A stretch of DNA of 64,000 bases from Paramacrobiotus metropolitanus (Eukaryota > Tardigrada > Eutardigrada > Parachela > Macrobiotidae), in NCBI RefSeq assembly GCF_019649055.1, contig NW_026570272.1, forward strand, positions 62,001 through 126,000, in the 5' to 3' direction. Under the pieces are notes generated by a model. The model was not told where the DNA came from. It made no database searches and worked only from the letters and a program-made list of their open reading frames with translations. The translations under genes and the position numbers were made by a program. Shown here one piece after another: positions 54,879 through 64,000 of this stretch (positions are counted from its first letter, which is position 1; the number at the start of each line of letters is the position of its first letter).

Positions 54879-57249
54879 GTATGCACAATGTACTTAACTG
54901 AACCTGGTTCACAATGAACGATCAACTATTATTTTACGTACCTGCAAAATCGACGGAATGTAGTGGTTGAGCGGGTAGCGTAAACAGTCGGCGATCCACT
55001 TGGCGATGGCCGACCGATCCAGCGGTTTCTCCAGAACCAGACGGCTCTCGAACAGATCCCACAGCTGCACCGACAGCGCTTCCGACAACAGGTCGCTAAA
55101 GGCGTGCCGCGGGACGAAAACCGTCAGGATGGCATCGGACAGGCGACACTTCTGCCACAGCATCCGCTCGCAGCCGCACTCGACGGCCAGTTGCACCGTG
55201 GACGCGATCACGTCCCGGGGACAGTCCAGGAGGGGTCCGCTAAGGTGGCAGTTGTTTAACACCAGCAGCGGCAGACGGCGCCCGGGGCGGACGTGGTGGA
55301 GGGGGGCGAGCAGAGCGCGGCACTCGTACACATCCAGCCGGCTCAGCGTCAGCGTCTTGGTGTGGCTGCTCAGGCACTTCAACAGGCAGGCCACCACCCA
55401 GTACATGCCGTCCACCACCCAGAGCCTGCCGTCCACCAGCCCATAGAAATGCATCGCTGGATAATCGCCATCCGCGCAATTGCCGGACACGCGCACGTCG
55501 GGGAAGTAGGCGTCCGTGGTGAGAATGCTGTTCCACAGTGGGCAGACGCGACGACAACGGACGCGGCCGATGGAGTCCAGCGACTGGAAGACCTCCACCA
55601 GCAGTTCCACGGGTAACGGGAATCCCTTTACCTCGCTGCCGGATATCTTGCGCTTTTTATTGGATCGTGGAACGCTGCTAATCGTTAAGGGGCGCGACCA
55701 CTGCGGGGTATCGCTGCGTTTTCTCGCTAGTTTGCAGATGGCTACCTGCAACAATCAATTATCAAAGTTTCGCATGGTGTCAGCTTATGGCGTACTTTCT
55801 ACTGTAAAGATACAGAATACACTCATTGCAGACAGCACGTATTTAACGGGAAAACTGTGCTAGGGAAACTGCCACTACACTACGTCCACAACGATGACAA
55901 ATTTAATCCCCGCTAGATTTATACAGCATTATAAAGAGTAAATAAATAAATCAACTATAAAAAAGATATAAGTTAATGTCTGAAAATTTATGTCCATCGT
56001 TTATAATTTTGATGGATATTTGACAATGTCAGATGCATACACAGCGTAAATACGTAATGTGGCGTGGTAAGGCGTTTGTAATTGTTGCTGTGTTGATGCA
56101 GCAGAAGTTCCGGGACAATCTGATACAACATACAGGTGGCACGTTCAGCAAGACTATGTGGGCGTAACGTACCAATCGCTCCGTCGTGAGCAGCTGCGCA
56201 TCCGCAAGCTGGAAATAGGTGAGGGTGTCCCCCAGCAGCGAGACGAAGGCCGCGTTCCCGACGCGGATCAGCTCCGCTTTGAACTTCTTCAGGACCCGCG
56301 CTGGCAGGTTCGACAAGCCAGGAGTGGGCATCCGGCAAGAACGAACCATAAAATCACTCCTTTGCATGGGTCCCCGCTTAGACAATCTTCCCGCGGATCG
56401 TGGACGCACCTGTGCCAAAGGCAGCAGCTCCTTGACATTCCCTTTCGGGAGACGCACTTCCACGTATTCCGCATAGTCGTACAGAAAGGATTCCATGGGG
56501 ATCACGCGTCCCGGGTACCAAATCCACGCGCCGTCGGGATGGCGACGCAGCAGCACCTGCACGTTCGTCATGGAGCGTTCGGCGTTCTTCTTGCACGGGA
56601 AGACGCGTCCGTAGTACTCCGTACTCGATTAACTGCGCGCGTTGCGAGGCGCATTCGAAATCGATGATCAGTCCATTCTCCGCCACGTTGATCACCCGAC
56701 CGTGCTGCAGCTGGCCGTCAACGAGAACATCCACGGCGTTCCACGCGTGAACGGCGTCCTCGTCGCCGCCGTAAAAAAGCATTCCGCAGATTAATGAGAT
56801 GATGAAATCAGCGTGGTCACAATCTACAGAATAATTATGGCTACTGCACGTAATGCCATCCACCAGCGCACTACATGCAACGTAGCCGACTGTTCTGATA
56901 TTGAAACTGAATACTTAGTACTGTTTTAAAACTAACTGTTAAAAATGGAGTCTTCTCACGGACTTCAGCAAAACTTTCAAGAAATCGGAAGAACACCAAC
57001 AGGCAACAGCGTAACAAGTAGCAAGCACTGCGTAACTAGCAAGCTACGGCTGGCAGTCGAGTAAACAACGTACCCGCCACTTTGGGCGGCAGATCTGAAC
57101 TTCCTCTTATAAGAGGAAATTCACGCTTCTTCCGCCATATTCGCAGATTTTCCTTCAATGGCACCCATTTATTTCCGCAAATTATGGATAATGGAGCAGG
57201 TAAATTTCTCCAACGAGGCGTAAAATTATAGATAGATGACAGATCCAAG

Positions 57250-57470
57250 ACGTCGGGGGTGCTGAACACATAACGCGGTATTATGGCCATCACATGCAGA
57301 TCAACGACGGACGACTGCGATGCTTTCGTACTCTCCTACTTTCGTGGCGTCCATATGAGGTGCGCCATGCCGAAAACCACTGCATCCGCGGAGTCACACG
57401 GATGGCCGAAACGGCAGTCGTAGAACACCAACGTTAACACGGCAACACCAACCAACGGGGTAGGATGCAT
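57250..57470 (-). pseudogene. F-box-family exon 2 fragment
   Basis: Reads VGVAVLTLVFYDCRFGHPCD then SADAVVFGMAHLIW, the middle of exon 2. It matches the fragment at 46960-47115 in pseudogene L together with its flanking DNA, as part of the duplicated block. It ends near a hairpin at 57503-57583. Confidence 0.6.
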
Positions 57471-57946
57471 ACAACTTCCGCCTACACAAACTCCCTTAAA
57501 AAACATTTCGGCTGACATACAGATCCAGTACTGTACTTCCGCTGCGGAAGTATCTGTATGTCAGGCATTGTCAGCCGAAATATAACTTGGCCGAAGTGAA
57601 GAGCGGGCGAAGTGATCGGCTGCCATTCTTGTAGACGGTATTACTGTAAGTCACAACGCACAGCAAACCATGGACTTATAAGTTCAGCTCTGCAACGAGC
57701 GAGCTTCGTTGGTGTTCAACATAATCAGCGGTCCATTCGGCGATGAGCAGACGATTCAGCAGTTTCCGCAGCAGCAAAACTGCTCTCCATGCCATCCCAC
57801 ATCTCCATCTCCAGCCGCTCAAGCGATTGAATGCTGAATGCGTGCAGCCGTACAGTTGCTATAAAACGGACATCGAAGAGGCGGGACTGTTTCCACACCA
57901 TCCGATCGCAGCCGCAGACCACGGCCAGCATAACCGATCCGTCAAC

Positions 57947-58059
57947 AATCGTCTCCGGACAACCGATTCCGTCGTCCAGATCACAGTCATGCAGTGCCAG
58001 CAGCGGTAGACGGCGACCGGCACGGATGACCTGGATGATGGGGACGACCATCATCCAGG
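57947..58059. repeat. 113-bp F-box gene segment, copy 1 of 3
   Basis: AATCGTCTCCGGACAACCGA through ..CATCATCCAGG. The same segment recurs at 59848-59960 and, without its last bases, at 60059-about 60161. Each copy borders a 98-bp LTR-like repeat. Confidence 0.85.
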
Positions 58060-58157
58060 TGATGATGTGACATAGCAACGTGCGAACAGCAGCAGCGTAA
58101 GCTGCCAGTATGACTGTGAAGAGCTAAGTGAATAAATGACTTTACGAAGACGTGACA
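58060..58157 (+). repeat. 98-bp LTR-like terminal repeat, left copy
   Basis: TGATGATGTGACATAGCAAC to ..ACGAAGACGTGACA, with TG..CA ends. The sequence after it, ATCTGGCGTGAGG, could be a primer-binding site. Copies at 59750-59847 and 59961-60058 appear the same base for base. Confidence 0.8.
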
Positions 58158-58223
58158 ATCTGGCGTGAGGAATCGAGCTCATTGCCGTTTAAGAGTGATA
58201 AATTGTTTACGAACAGCGTGGTT

Positions 58224-59672
58224 ATGCCTTCGGGAAGTGGTACAGCCATGCTATCGGGAGGAAGAAAGGAGGACACCGGTGGATTGATGAGGTTCGAGCC
58301 AGCCGTGATGACCTGGCGATCCTGGCAGTATCGCTACAAAAACTACGTAGCACTGCACAAGGTCACGGACACGGCCGAGCAGAAGGCGGTGTTGCTGGAC
58401 GCCTTAGGCGTGGAGGCGCTGGAGATTCTTATTTCCATGTGCCTGCCTGGCAGTCCGGACGATTTCACCGCTGGCCAGCTGGCGGATAAGCTGGAGCAAG
58501 CGTTTGTGAAGAAAACGCTGAAGGAGACGGAGTGGGCGTTATACTTCAGGATTAAGCAGGAACCTGGGGAGACGCTCCTGGAGTTCTCCAATAGACTGCG
58601 CCGGAAGGCGACGGTGGTTGGGTTCCCTGCGACAGTCCTGGAGCAGAACATGATGGCTGCATTCACCAATGGACTGGTGAACGAAAACACCAGGCTGCAC
58701 CTGATGTCAAAGACACGCACCAAGTTGGAGGAGTGCTTGGAGATTTGCGAGCTGTACGAGCTCGCCCGGGGTACGAAGAAGACCACGGAGACGGTGGATG
58801 TGGCGAGAGTCCGCGATGGGCGTGGCCCGGATAAAGGTCACGGAGCTGGTGGCCGTGGAGAGAGGCCAAAAGGGCGTGAAGCCCAGGGCGACAACCGCCG
58901 CGGCAGAAGCGGTAGTGGGGAGAGAGACCGTGAAGGCGGAAGCCAGACGGCACGGTGGCCATACAACGGTGGCGGATGTTATGGGTGCGGAGAGCGCGAC
59001 CACCGCAAGGCCGAATGTTGGGCGAAAGATTTGCGGTGCGGCAACTGCGGGAAATATGGCCACATTGCCAGGGCCTGTCGCGCCGACCCGAAGGAGAAAG
59101 AGCAGCAGAGGGATGGTGCACGGCGCACCAATCTGATAGAAGAAGAGTTCGATGTGCTACAGGTTAATGTGGATAATGATTTTGACTGTATGGTGAAACA
59201 TCAGCCTAGTTACACCAGGCGAGCAAGCAGCCGCCCCTGGAGATGCAGCAAGGACGGAGATGCGGTCCTGCATACTGTGCTAGGTGAACTGGCTGCCTTG
59301 CACACGAAGGTGGACGAAATGGCACGAAGGAGCACAGCAGCGACTCCACGATACTGGAGACCGGTGGAGCATCGGCGATATCAGCCGGAGCAGAACCGGA
59401 ACGTGGAAGAACTTGCGGCGATCGAAATGGCAGAAGACTGCGACGTTTTGCAACACGTGGTGGCAGTCAGCGATGGCGGAAACACTGACGGGGTCAGTAT
59501 CGAACGGCCAGAAAATGATATCCCGCCAATCGGAAGCGTCTCCGAAAAGGAAAGGGGAACGGTTTCAAGCAGTGTACTGGTTAAGACTCGCAGCCAAATG
59601 AAGCGGGAGAAGAAACGGAAAAAGAAGGAAGCAGTGAAAGATACCGATATTTTGGATTTATTTTCCGATTAA
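58224..59672 (+). CDS. Gag-like protein with two CCHC zinc knuckles
   Basis: 482 residues from ATG 58224; the frame is also open upstream to 58152. The N-terminal half is helical and capsid-like (MTWRSWQYRYKNY, FRIKQEPGETLLEFSNRLRR). A Gly/Arg-rich basic linker follows, then two knuckles of form CX2CX4HX4C (CYGCGERDHRKAEC and CGNCGKYGHIARAC), then an acidic region and a Lys-rich end. It should form particles and bind RNA. The frame is undamaged, which suggests recent activity or selection. Confidence 0.85.
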   Translation: MPSGSGTAMLSGGRKEDTGGLMRFEPAVMTWRSWQYRYKNYVALHKVTDTAEQKAVLLDALGVEALEILISMCLPGSPDDFTAGQLADKLEQAFVKKTLKETEWALYFRIKQEPGETLLEFSNRLRRKATVVGFPATVLEQNMMAAFTNGLVNENTRLHLMSKTRTKLEECLEICELYELARGTKKTTETVDVARVRDGRGPDKGHGAGGRGERPKGREAQGDNRRGRSGSGERDREGGSQTARWPYNGGGCYGCGERDHRKAECWAKDLRCGNCGKYGHIARACRADPKEKEQQRDGARRTNLIEEEFDVLQVNVDNDFDCMVKHQPSYTRRASSRPWRCSKDGDAVLHTVLGELAALHTKVDEMARRSTAATPRYWRPVEHRRYQPEQNRNVEELAAIEMAEDCDVLQHVVAVSDGGNTDGVSIERPENDIPPIGSVSEKERGTVSSSVLVKTRSQMKREKKRKKKEAVKDTDILDLFSD

Positions 59673-59749
59673 TTTGGTGTTAAGTCTGGAATTCTTATGT
59701 TCAAATATCGTGCATTTTCTTTAGTGTGTTTCACACACTGGGGAAGGTG

Positions 59750-59847
59750 TGATGATGTGACATAGCAACGTGCGAACAGCAGCAGCGTAAGCTGCCAGTA
59801 TGACTGTGAAGAGCTAAGTGAATAAATGACTTTACGAAGACGTGACA
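59750..59847 (+). repeat. 98-bp LTR-like terminal repeat, right copy
   Basis: Direct copy of 58060-58157, closing the gag element. It is followed at once by a second copy of the 113-bp F-box segment. Confidence 0.8.
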
Positions 59848-59960
59848 AATCGTCTCCGGACAACCGATTCCGTCGTCCAGATCACAGTCATGCAGTGCCA
59901 GCAGCGGTAGACGGCGACCGGCACGGATGACCTGGATGATGGGGACGGCCATCATCCAGG

Positions 59961-60058
59961 TGATGATGTGACATAGCAACGTGCGAACAGCAGCAGCGTA
60001 AGCTGCCAGTATGACTGTGAAGAGCTAAGTGAATAAATGACTTTACGAAGACGTGACA
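59961..60058 (+). repeat. 98-bp LTR-like repeat, third (solo) copy
   Basis: Same sequence as the two element ends, placed between the second and third copies of the 113-bp F-box segment. There is no gag next to it. Confidence 0.8.
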
Positions 60059-61838
60059 AATCGTCTCCGGACAACCGATTCCGTCGTCCAGATCACAGTC
60101 ATGCAGTGCCAGCAGCGGTAGACGGCGACCGGCACGGATGACCTGGATGATGGGGACGGCCACTTCCTGGCAGTTGAAGACGCCGAGGCCGCTGAGCAGC
60201 AGCATCCGGATGCGGCTGCTGAGGCATTTCAGCAGGCAGGCCACCACCCAGTACGTGCCGTTAACGTTGTCCGGAAACGGGCGAGCATCGTAGTCCGCGT
60301 CCTGTGCGACGCGCACATCGGGAAAGTAGGTGCCAGTGGTGAGAAGAGTGTTCCACAGTGGATGTACGCGCCGACAGCGCACGCGCCTGATGGAGTCCAG
60401 CGAGGGGAAGATCTCCACCAACAGCTCAGGCGGCAACCGCAGGTCCTCATCGTCGCTGCCGGCCATCGCATCTTTCCGGCTGCACTTTGGTACTACGCCA
60501 ATCGGTACTGGACGGTATGGCGTCGCGGGTGTGCACCTGCCAGCCGTGTTCATTACTCTGTAGATATCTGCCTGTAAAACATTTCGCGTCCAGTGATTGA
60601 GTAAACGTTTAATTTGTTTCGTATCTATGAGAACAAGGACGGAGACATGAAACAGTGAAAAAGCGCTTGCAGTCATTCGGAGTGCGGGAAAGCGAAAGTT
60701 TTAGTGTAATAATACTGACATGCTATGCGGAAGTCGCACCGCGAAAACCGCACTAGATGATCAAACCTACTCAATCGGTAGAGTGGGAATATGCTCTGGA
60801 CTCCGTAAGTGGTACTACTACCTACTTCCCCTAGGTACGAGCGGATTGCTGTGCCTAACGAAAGTTACCGAAACCCAAACACTCAGGAACTTCCCAAATG
60901 TTTAATCACCAAACTGAACGAACAAACCAACAGAACAGAACAGAACGAGATATGAACTTCCTTCTAACCTAGAGTCACGCGACCTTTCAGCTAGAATCAA
61001 GCTCACAGATTTAGTCGAAGTTAGAAACTCCAGACTGATTCGTTAAACCAGAATCATGGATGGATAGCAATCAAATGCGTTAGATAAGAACAGCAAATCG
61101 TACATAACGGAAACAGACAACACGTACGTCATAACACGCAGTTACGTAATACGCGCAAGCTACGCATAGCGCGTTAATACCATTTTTGAAACCATATACC
61201 GGGCCATTTTCCTTAATAGCAGAGTGAGCCTACTTACCGAGTGATGTGTTGTCAATGGATAGTCTGCCTGACGCTGGACGTAATCGAAGGTCTCGTTTTT
61301 CACAGATAGGTACAGCATCTTCCAACGTCCGCGTAACTCCTTACGAAACAAGTGCTCGACGCCTGGCGATACCCTGGCTCCAAGGGGGACGGCCAGCGGA
61401 CAAGACCGAACAACATAATCTCCCGGATCCACATTCCACACGTCGCTGCTCCAACTCTGCACCCGCGGGAGGTGAGCGTATCTGCCGCCGCGGGAGCAGC
61501 TCTCTAACATTTTCCTGCGGCAGGTGCACTTCCACCAATACAGTATCAGGATAGAAGGCGCCTTCAGTAGGGACGAGGCGTCCCGGGTACCCGACCCAAG
61601 CGCAATTCGGGCAGCGACGGAGCAGCACCTGCGCAAACGGAAGTAGGTGCTCCACGTTCTCCTTACAGTGGAAAATGCGCCCGTACGCGACACACTGCGC
61701 CCGCTGGCTGCCACATGGTTAATCGATTATCAAGCCACCCTCCGCCGCGTTGATGACGTGGCCATGCTGTAGCTGCTCATCCAGGAGAACGTCCACAAGG
61801 CGTTCCATGCCGACACGTCGTCTGCGTAAACATGCATT

Positions 61839-62320
61839 GCGGAATTCTGGTTTACCTTTTTAACTGGCGCTTGCAGCGTTTAGAGATGGATGAGATGTGT
61901 GATCAACGGCAGTCGCCAGGGAAAGGTCATCAGTACACCATAGGGGCGTTTGCCTGCTACTACTTTTAATATCAATAAATATAAATGTTAAAAAAACAAC
62001 CACAATCGTTCGCGCCGTCCGACATTTTAAGATGTATAATTATTAAATCTTGTTTCATACGTCATCAGCCAGTACTTAATACCAGCATTGTAGTGCCTGG
62101 ACACAATGCACTAAATAAAAGATTCAGATTTAGCCATAAAGACATCCAATATCGCTGTTCATGTGTTACCTGTATTCCGCATCGGCAGCTGCCGGCACAG
62201 ATCCACGATTGATCATGTTGTGATCACGCAGCTGACGATCATAGTATTAAAGCGTATGAATGTTGTCTAAGCGGTTCACCATGTGTGGCTACCTGTTCTG
62301 CCCAGCTCACCATGCGGATA
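61839..62320. other. Upstream flank of pseudogene K
   Basis: No gene. The sequence parallels 48190-48700 upstream of pseudogene L (shared AAAAAACAACC.AAATCGTTTG and CATCAGCAACTGCCGG-like blocks), as part of the block duplication. From about 62235 repeat family R begins. Confidence 0.5.
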
Positions 62321-63110
62321 CAGTGAAACTCCTCTTAACATTCACCTTCCTATAACATTCACCCCTTTACTGCATGCATGAGTCTGGGAACCAAACCGTC
62401 CGGTAGACTATAACACAGGGGCAGTTCTCTGTATAACATTCACCTCTTTACAGCTATAACATACACCTTTTTAGGAACCGGTAACAGTTTTACCATATTA
62501 TTCAACCCCTGCGCAACATACGGTTGGCTAGGCTGGTGAAAAAACAATTTCGGTGTCTTTAAAAGAAAGTTCCGGATTCTGTTTTTAATCTGTTTAGTAC
62601 CGGATCTTCCAACTCTAGGCATACAAAGAGGAACAAAACCAACATTCAGACCGAATAACTAATATTTTGTTAATTTTTTGGTTAAGTTACACCCCCGGGG
62701 GCTGTACCCCTGAGCCCCTTAGGGCAGCCCCCTGGGGGCAGTACTTCTGTATAACATACACCCCTCTGTAACATTCAGAAAGTCTGGAACGGAGGGTGTA
62801 TGTTATAGAGAAGTTTCACTGTAGCATGACTAGACACATTTATCGGAAACTGCCCATTCTATTTCTAAACTTGATTTCAGTTTTGGTTTCTTCTTCCGTT
62901 CGTACGGGACGCGTTCTAATAAATCGGCCTGCGATCTGGCCGTACAGTGAACTGGTGTTTCTCTCTTCTGGTAATTGTAAATTTGTAATCATAGCTGATT
63001 CGTGACCTTACATCCTTTTCCAACCCGAACAGTCGTAAGCTCCCTCGAAGCGCCGAGTAAGCATTTCGAGTTGAGATGCTTTAAGAGCATCGTTTTAGTA
63101 TACTTTAGTA
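62235..63110 (+). repeat. Interspersed repeat family R, copy 3 (contains a pogo-like MITE)
   Basis: Matches 36061-36440 in inverse orientation except for the 501-bp MITE at 62321-62821. Shared blocks include GGTTCACCATGTGTGGC and GACCTTACATCCTTTTCCAAC. Confidence 0.7.
62321..62821. mobile_element. pogo/Tc1-type MITE (501 bp), TA target duplication
   Basis: Ends CAGTGAAACTCCTCT and the inverse AGAGAAGTTTCACTG, flanked by TA at both sides. The interior repeats TAACATTCACC/TAACATACACC motifs and has no transposase. The related locus at 36346-36347 has a single TA at the same position. Confidence 0.85.
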
Positions 63111-63214
63111 CATGAAACGGCTTCAGAGTGTTCTCGCCTAACTTTAGATATACGAATTATTTATTGGTTTCCTTTGTGTTCAACAACGAAGATTACACAC
63201 TACGGTTACAAGTT

Positions 63215-63720
63215 TCAAAAACTACCAAATTCATTCCCTTCCCCAAATTTATTTCTGCCCGACAAAGTGCCTAAAACTGCGGCAGCGTTTCCCTTCATTA
63301 TCGCTAGACTGATGCGTTGTTTTAAGAAGGCGGTAGATCGGCTTTCTCCTGTCTTTCCCCGAATCAGGCGTCCAACGAAGCTGACCATATCTTTCGCGGC
63401 TTCTCCAAGAACACCCAGCGTTTCCACCGCAAATGGATAGAGCAGATACTGTTCTCCGAGGGAACGGTACCTTTGACGCTTCCGACTTTCCGCTTGCCGA
63501 GCTGCTACACCAGCCGCTTTCGCAGTTCCTTTAAGGTACGACTGAGCCATTGTATCTGCGCATGTGGCATCTCATGCCAGCTGTTTTCCATCACGGACAG
63601 GTACCAGAGTAACTCCATCCGGCCGCATGCCATTGTCTCCCGACATTCCCTTGGGCTCTAGTTCACTAGGAATACCCGCCGCCAAAAATCCACGATGAAG
63701 AATGCTGTTTAACTCGGAAT
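63215..63720 (-). pseudogene. C-terminal fragment of an RLE-type non-LTR retrotransposon
   Basis: The minus strand reads MRPDGVTLVPVRDGKQLA, then a stop where Trp is expected (TGA for TGG), then DATCADTMAQSYLKGTAKAA and SLAIMKGNAAAVLGTL to the end. It is the restriction-like endonuclease domain and tail, matching RPDGVT..WDVTVADTFA in the element at 21.3-24.2 kb. Only the 3' part is present and it is inactive. Confidence 0.75.
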
Positions 63721-64000
63721 GCAAGCTCCATCTGCCTTTGTGCATGTTTATTCGGCAATGGCCAATTCAGATAACAAAGCGCTTGCGCAGGTAGAAACTA
63801 CTTAAAAATGATTCTGAATTTAAACAGTAAAAACAGACTGGCACTGCTGGCCCTCCTTGAGGGCAAACAGCCACTCCCGCACCCCAATGTTGGGAGGCCA
63901 GTTTTCAGGAGTGAACATTTTGTCAGACTCATGGGCAAACGAACCAACACGCGCAAACAAGTTGTTCTTACGACCCTTTGTTGTACAAACAAGAAAAGCC

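Larger units (their letters stand above)
53507..56782 (-). pseudogene. Gene J: WNAVDV/F-box family member with a 10-bp frameshift
   Basis: Exons 56782-56173 (610 bp), 55745-54942 and 53653-53507. Exon 1 starts AVHAWNAVDVLVDGQLQHGR, then near 56613-56628 carries about 10 extra bp (CGTAGTACTCCGTACTC where H has CGTATTC), shifting the frame after AQLIEYG; the rest of exon 1 is open in the new frame. Exon 2 is intact, with NKKRKISGS and LPVELLVEVFQSLDSIGRVR, and contains a small internal duplication (LVDGRLWVVDGMYWVV). Exon 3 reads YQSADPRPATPYRGRLW..LTTLTAAFL. Intron 2 is long because it holds a solo LTR and a hAT MITE. Everything except the 10 bp looks functional. Confidence 0.75.
58060..59847 (+). 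mobile_element. Gag-only retroelement with 98-bp LTRs (TRIM/TR-GAG-like)
   Basis: Two direct 98-bp repeats flank about 1.6 kb containing one long gag-type ORF and nothing else: no protease, RT or integrase. A purine-rich GGGGAAGGTG precedes the right repeat, like a polypurine tract. Elements with very short LTRs and gag only are known as TR-GAG in plants. It would need enzymes from another element. It sits in exon 2 of pseudogene K. Confidence 0.7.
57725..61837 (-). pseudogene. Pseudogene K of the WNAVDV/F-box family, interrupted by a gag element
   Basis: Exon 1 (61837-61238) starts MHVYADDVSAWNA, then shifts frame and meets a stop after GGLIID; later segments (VGYPGRLVPTEGAF, VRELLPRRQIRS, PGDYVVRSCPLAVP) lie in different frames, and donor GTAAGT is kept. 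Exon 2 opens with F-box LPPELLVEIFPSLDSIRRVR and WNTLLTTGTYFPDV at 60.2-60.5 kb and is interrupted after GCPETI by the element at 58.06-60.06 kb. It resumes VDGSVMLAVVCGCDRMVW at 57.95 kb and ends frame-shifted. No tail exon was found. Confidence 0.75.

Noticed and set aside
54198-54917. 239-codon plus-strand ORF with Pro-rich sequence
   Set aside because: It runs across a hAT MITE including both termini and a target duplication, so it is a chance frame.
57503-57583. Strong hairpin as a possible structured RNA
   Set aside because: It has complementary arms (TTTCGGCTGACA / TGTCAGCCGAAA and ACATACAGAT / ATCTGTATGT) but sits in repeat debris; more likely a transposon remnant.

Overview
This window looks like nuclear DNA of a small invertebrate animal. 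Genes have short spliceosomal introns (GT..AG), and there is no operon structure or Shine-Dalgarno pattern. The sequence is crowded with animal-type transposable elements: an env-bearing Gypsy element, non-LTR elements of the restriction-like-endonuclease type, and hAT, pogo and TTAA-type MITEs. My best guess is a tardigrade, from a general impression of the dominant gene family. I cannot prove this from the sequence.

The main content is a dispersed tandem array of one multigene family, almost all on the minus strand, from about 4.9 kb to 61.8 kb. A complete member has three exons joined by two phase-0 introns. Exon 1 (about 200 codons) carries a conserved WNAVDV..HGxVINVA..G.I.DF module and a second W.PG.V..LLP..QVRP module, possibly a pair of Tudor/Agenet-like barrels. 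Exon 2 (about 255 codons) carries a basic NLS-like stretch, a clear F-box (LPxELLxEIF..LDSIGRVRCRRV..LWN) and a conserved C-terminal region. Exon 3 (about 50-67 codons) encodes a conserved tail, YQSADPRP..RYRGR.WT..LA.LD...LTTLT. Six members read through intact: A 4934-7528, D 25208-27845, E 29883-32714, F 36580-38775, G 40743-42592 and H 44033-46465. Member I (51486-52929) has lost nearly all of exon 1. J (53507-56782) has a 10-bp frameshifting insertion. K (57725-61837) and L (46960-48187) are pseudogenes. B (10488-11087, plus strand) and C (19420-19897) are orphan first exons beside the Gypsy element. The likely role is a substrate-receptor family for SCF-type ubiquitin ligases, inferred from the F-box only.

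Region by region: 0-4.9 kb is intergenic DNA with two abutting copies of a TIR element. 4.9-7.5 kb is gene A. 8.7-9.9 kb is a TIR element. 10.5-19.9 kb holds a minus-strand Gypsy element with env (LTRs 11854-12264 and 19013-about 19410), between orphan exons B and C. 21.3-24.2 kb is a frameshifted RLE-type non-LTR retrotransposon. 25.2-32.7 kb holds genes D and E with an old LINE broken by a TTAA MITE. 33-35 kb holds MITEs. 35.5-35.9 kb is a CHCHD2/10-like twin-CX9C gene, the only recognisable gene outside the family. 36.6-46.5 kb holds genes F, G and H. 46.9-61.8 kb is a duplicated block (H+L and J+K) with I between, solo LTRs, LINE debris and a gag-only short-LTR element inside pseudogene K. 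62-64 kb holds a pogo-like MITE and an RLE fragment.

All splice sites were chosen by eye from GT/AG positions and agreement among paralogues. No alignment, database or transcript evidence was available.
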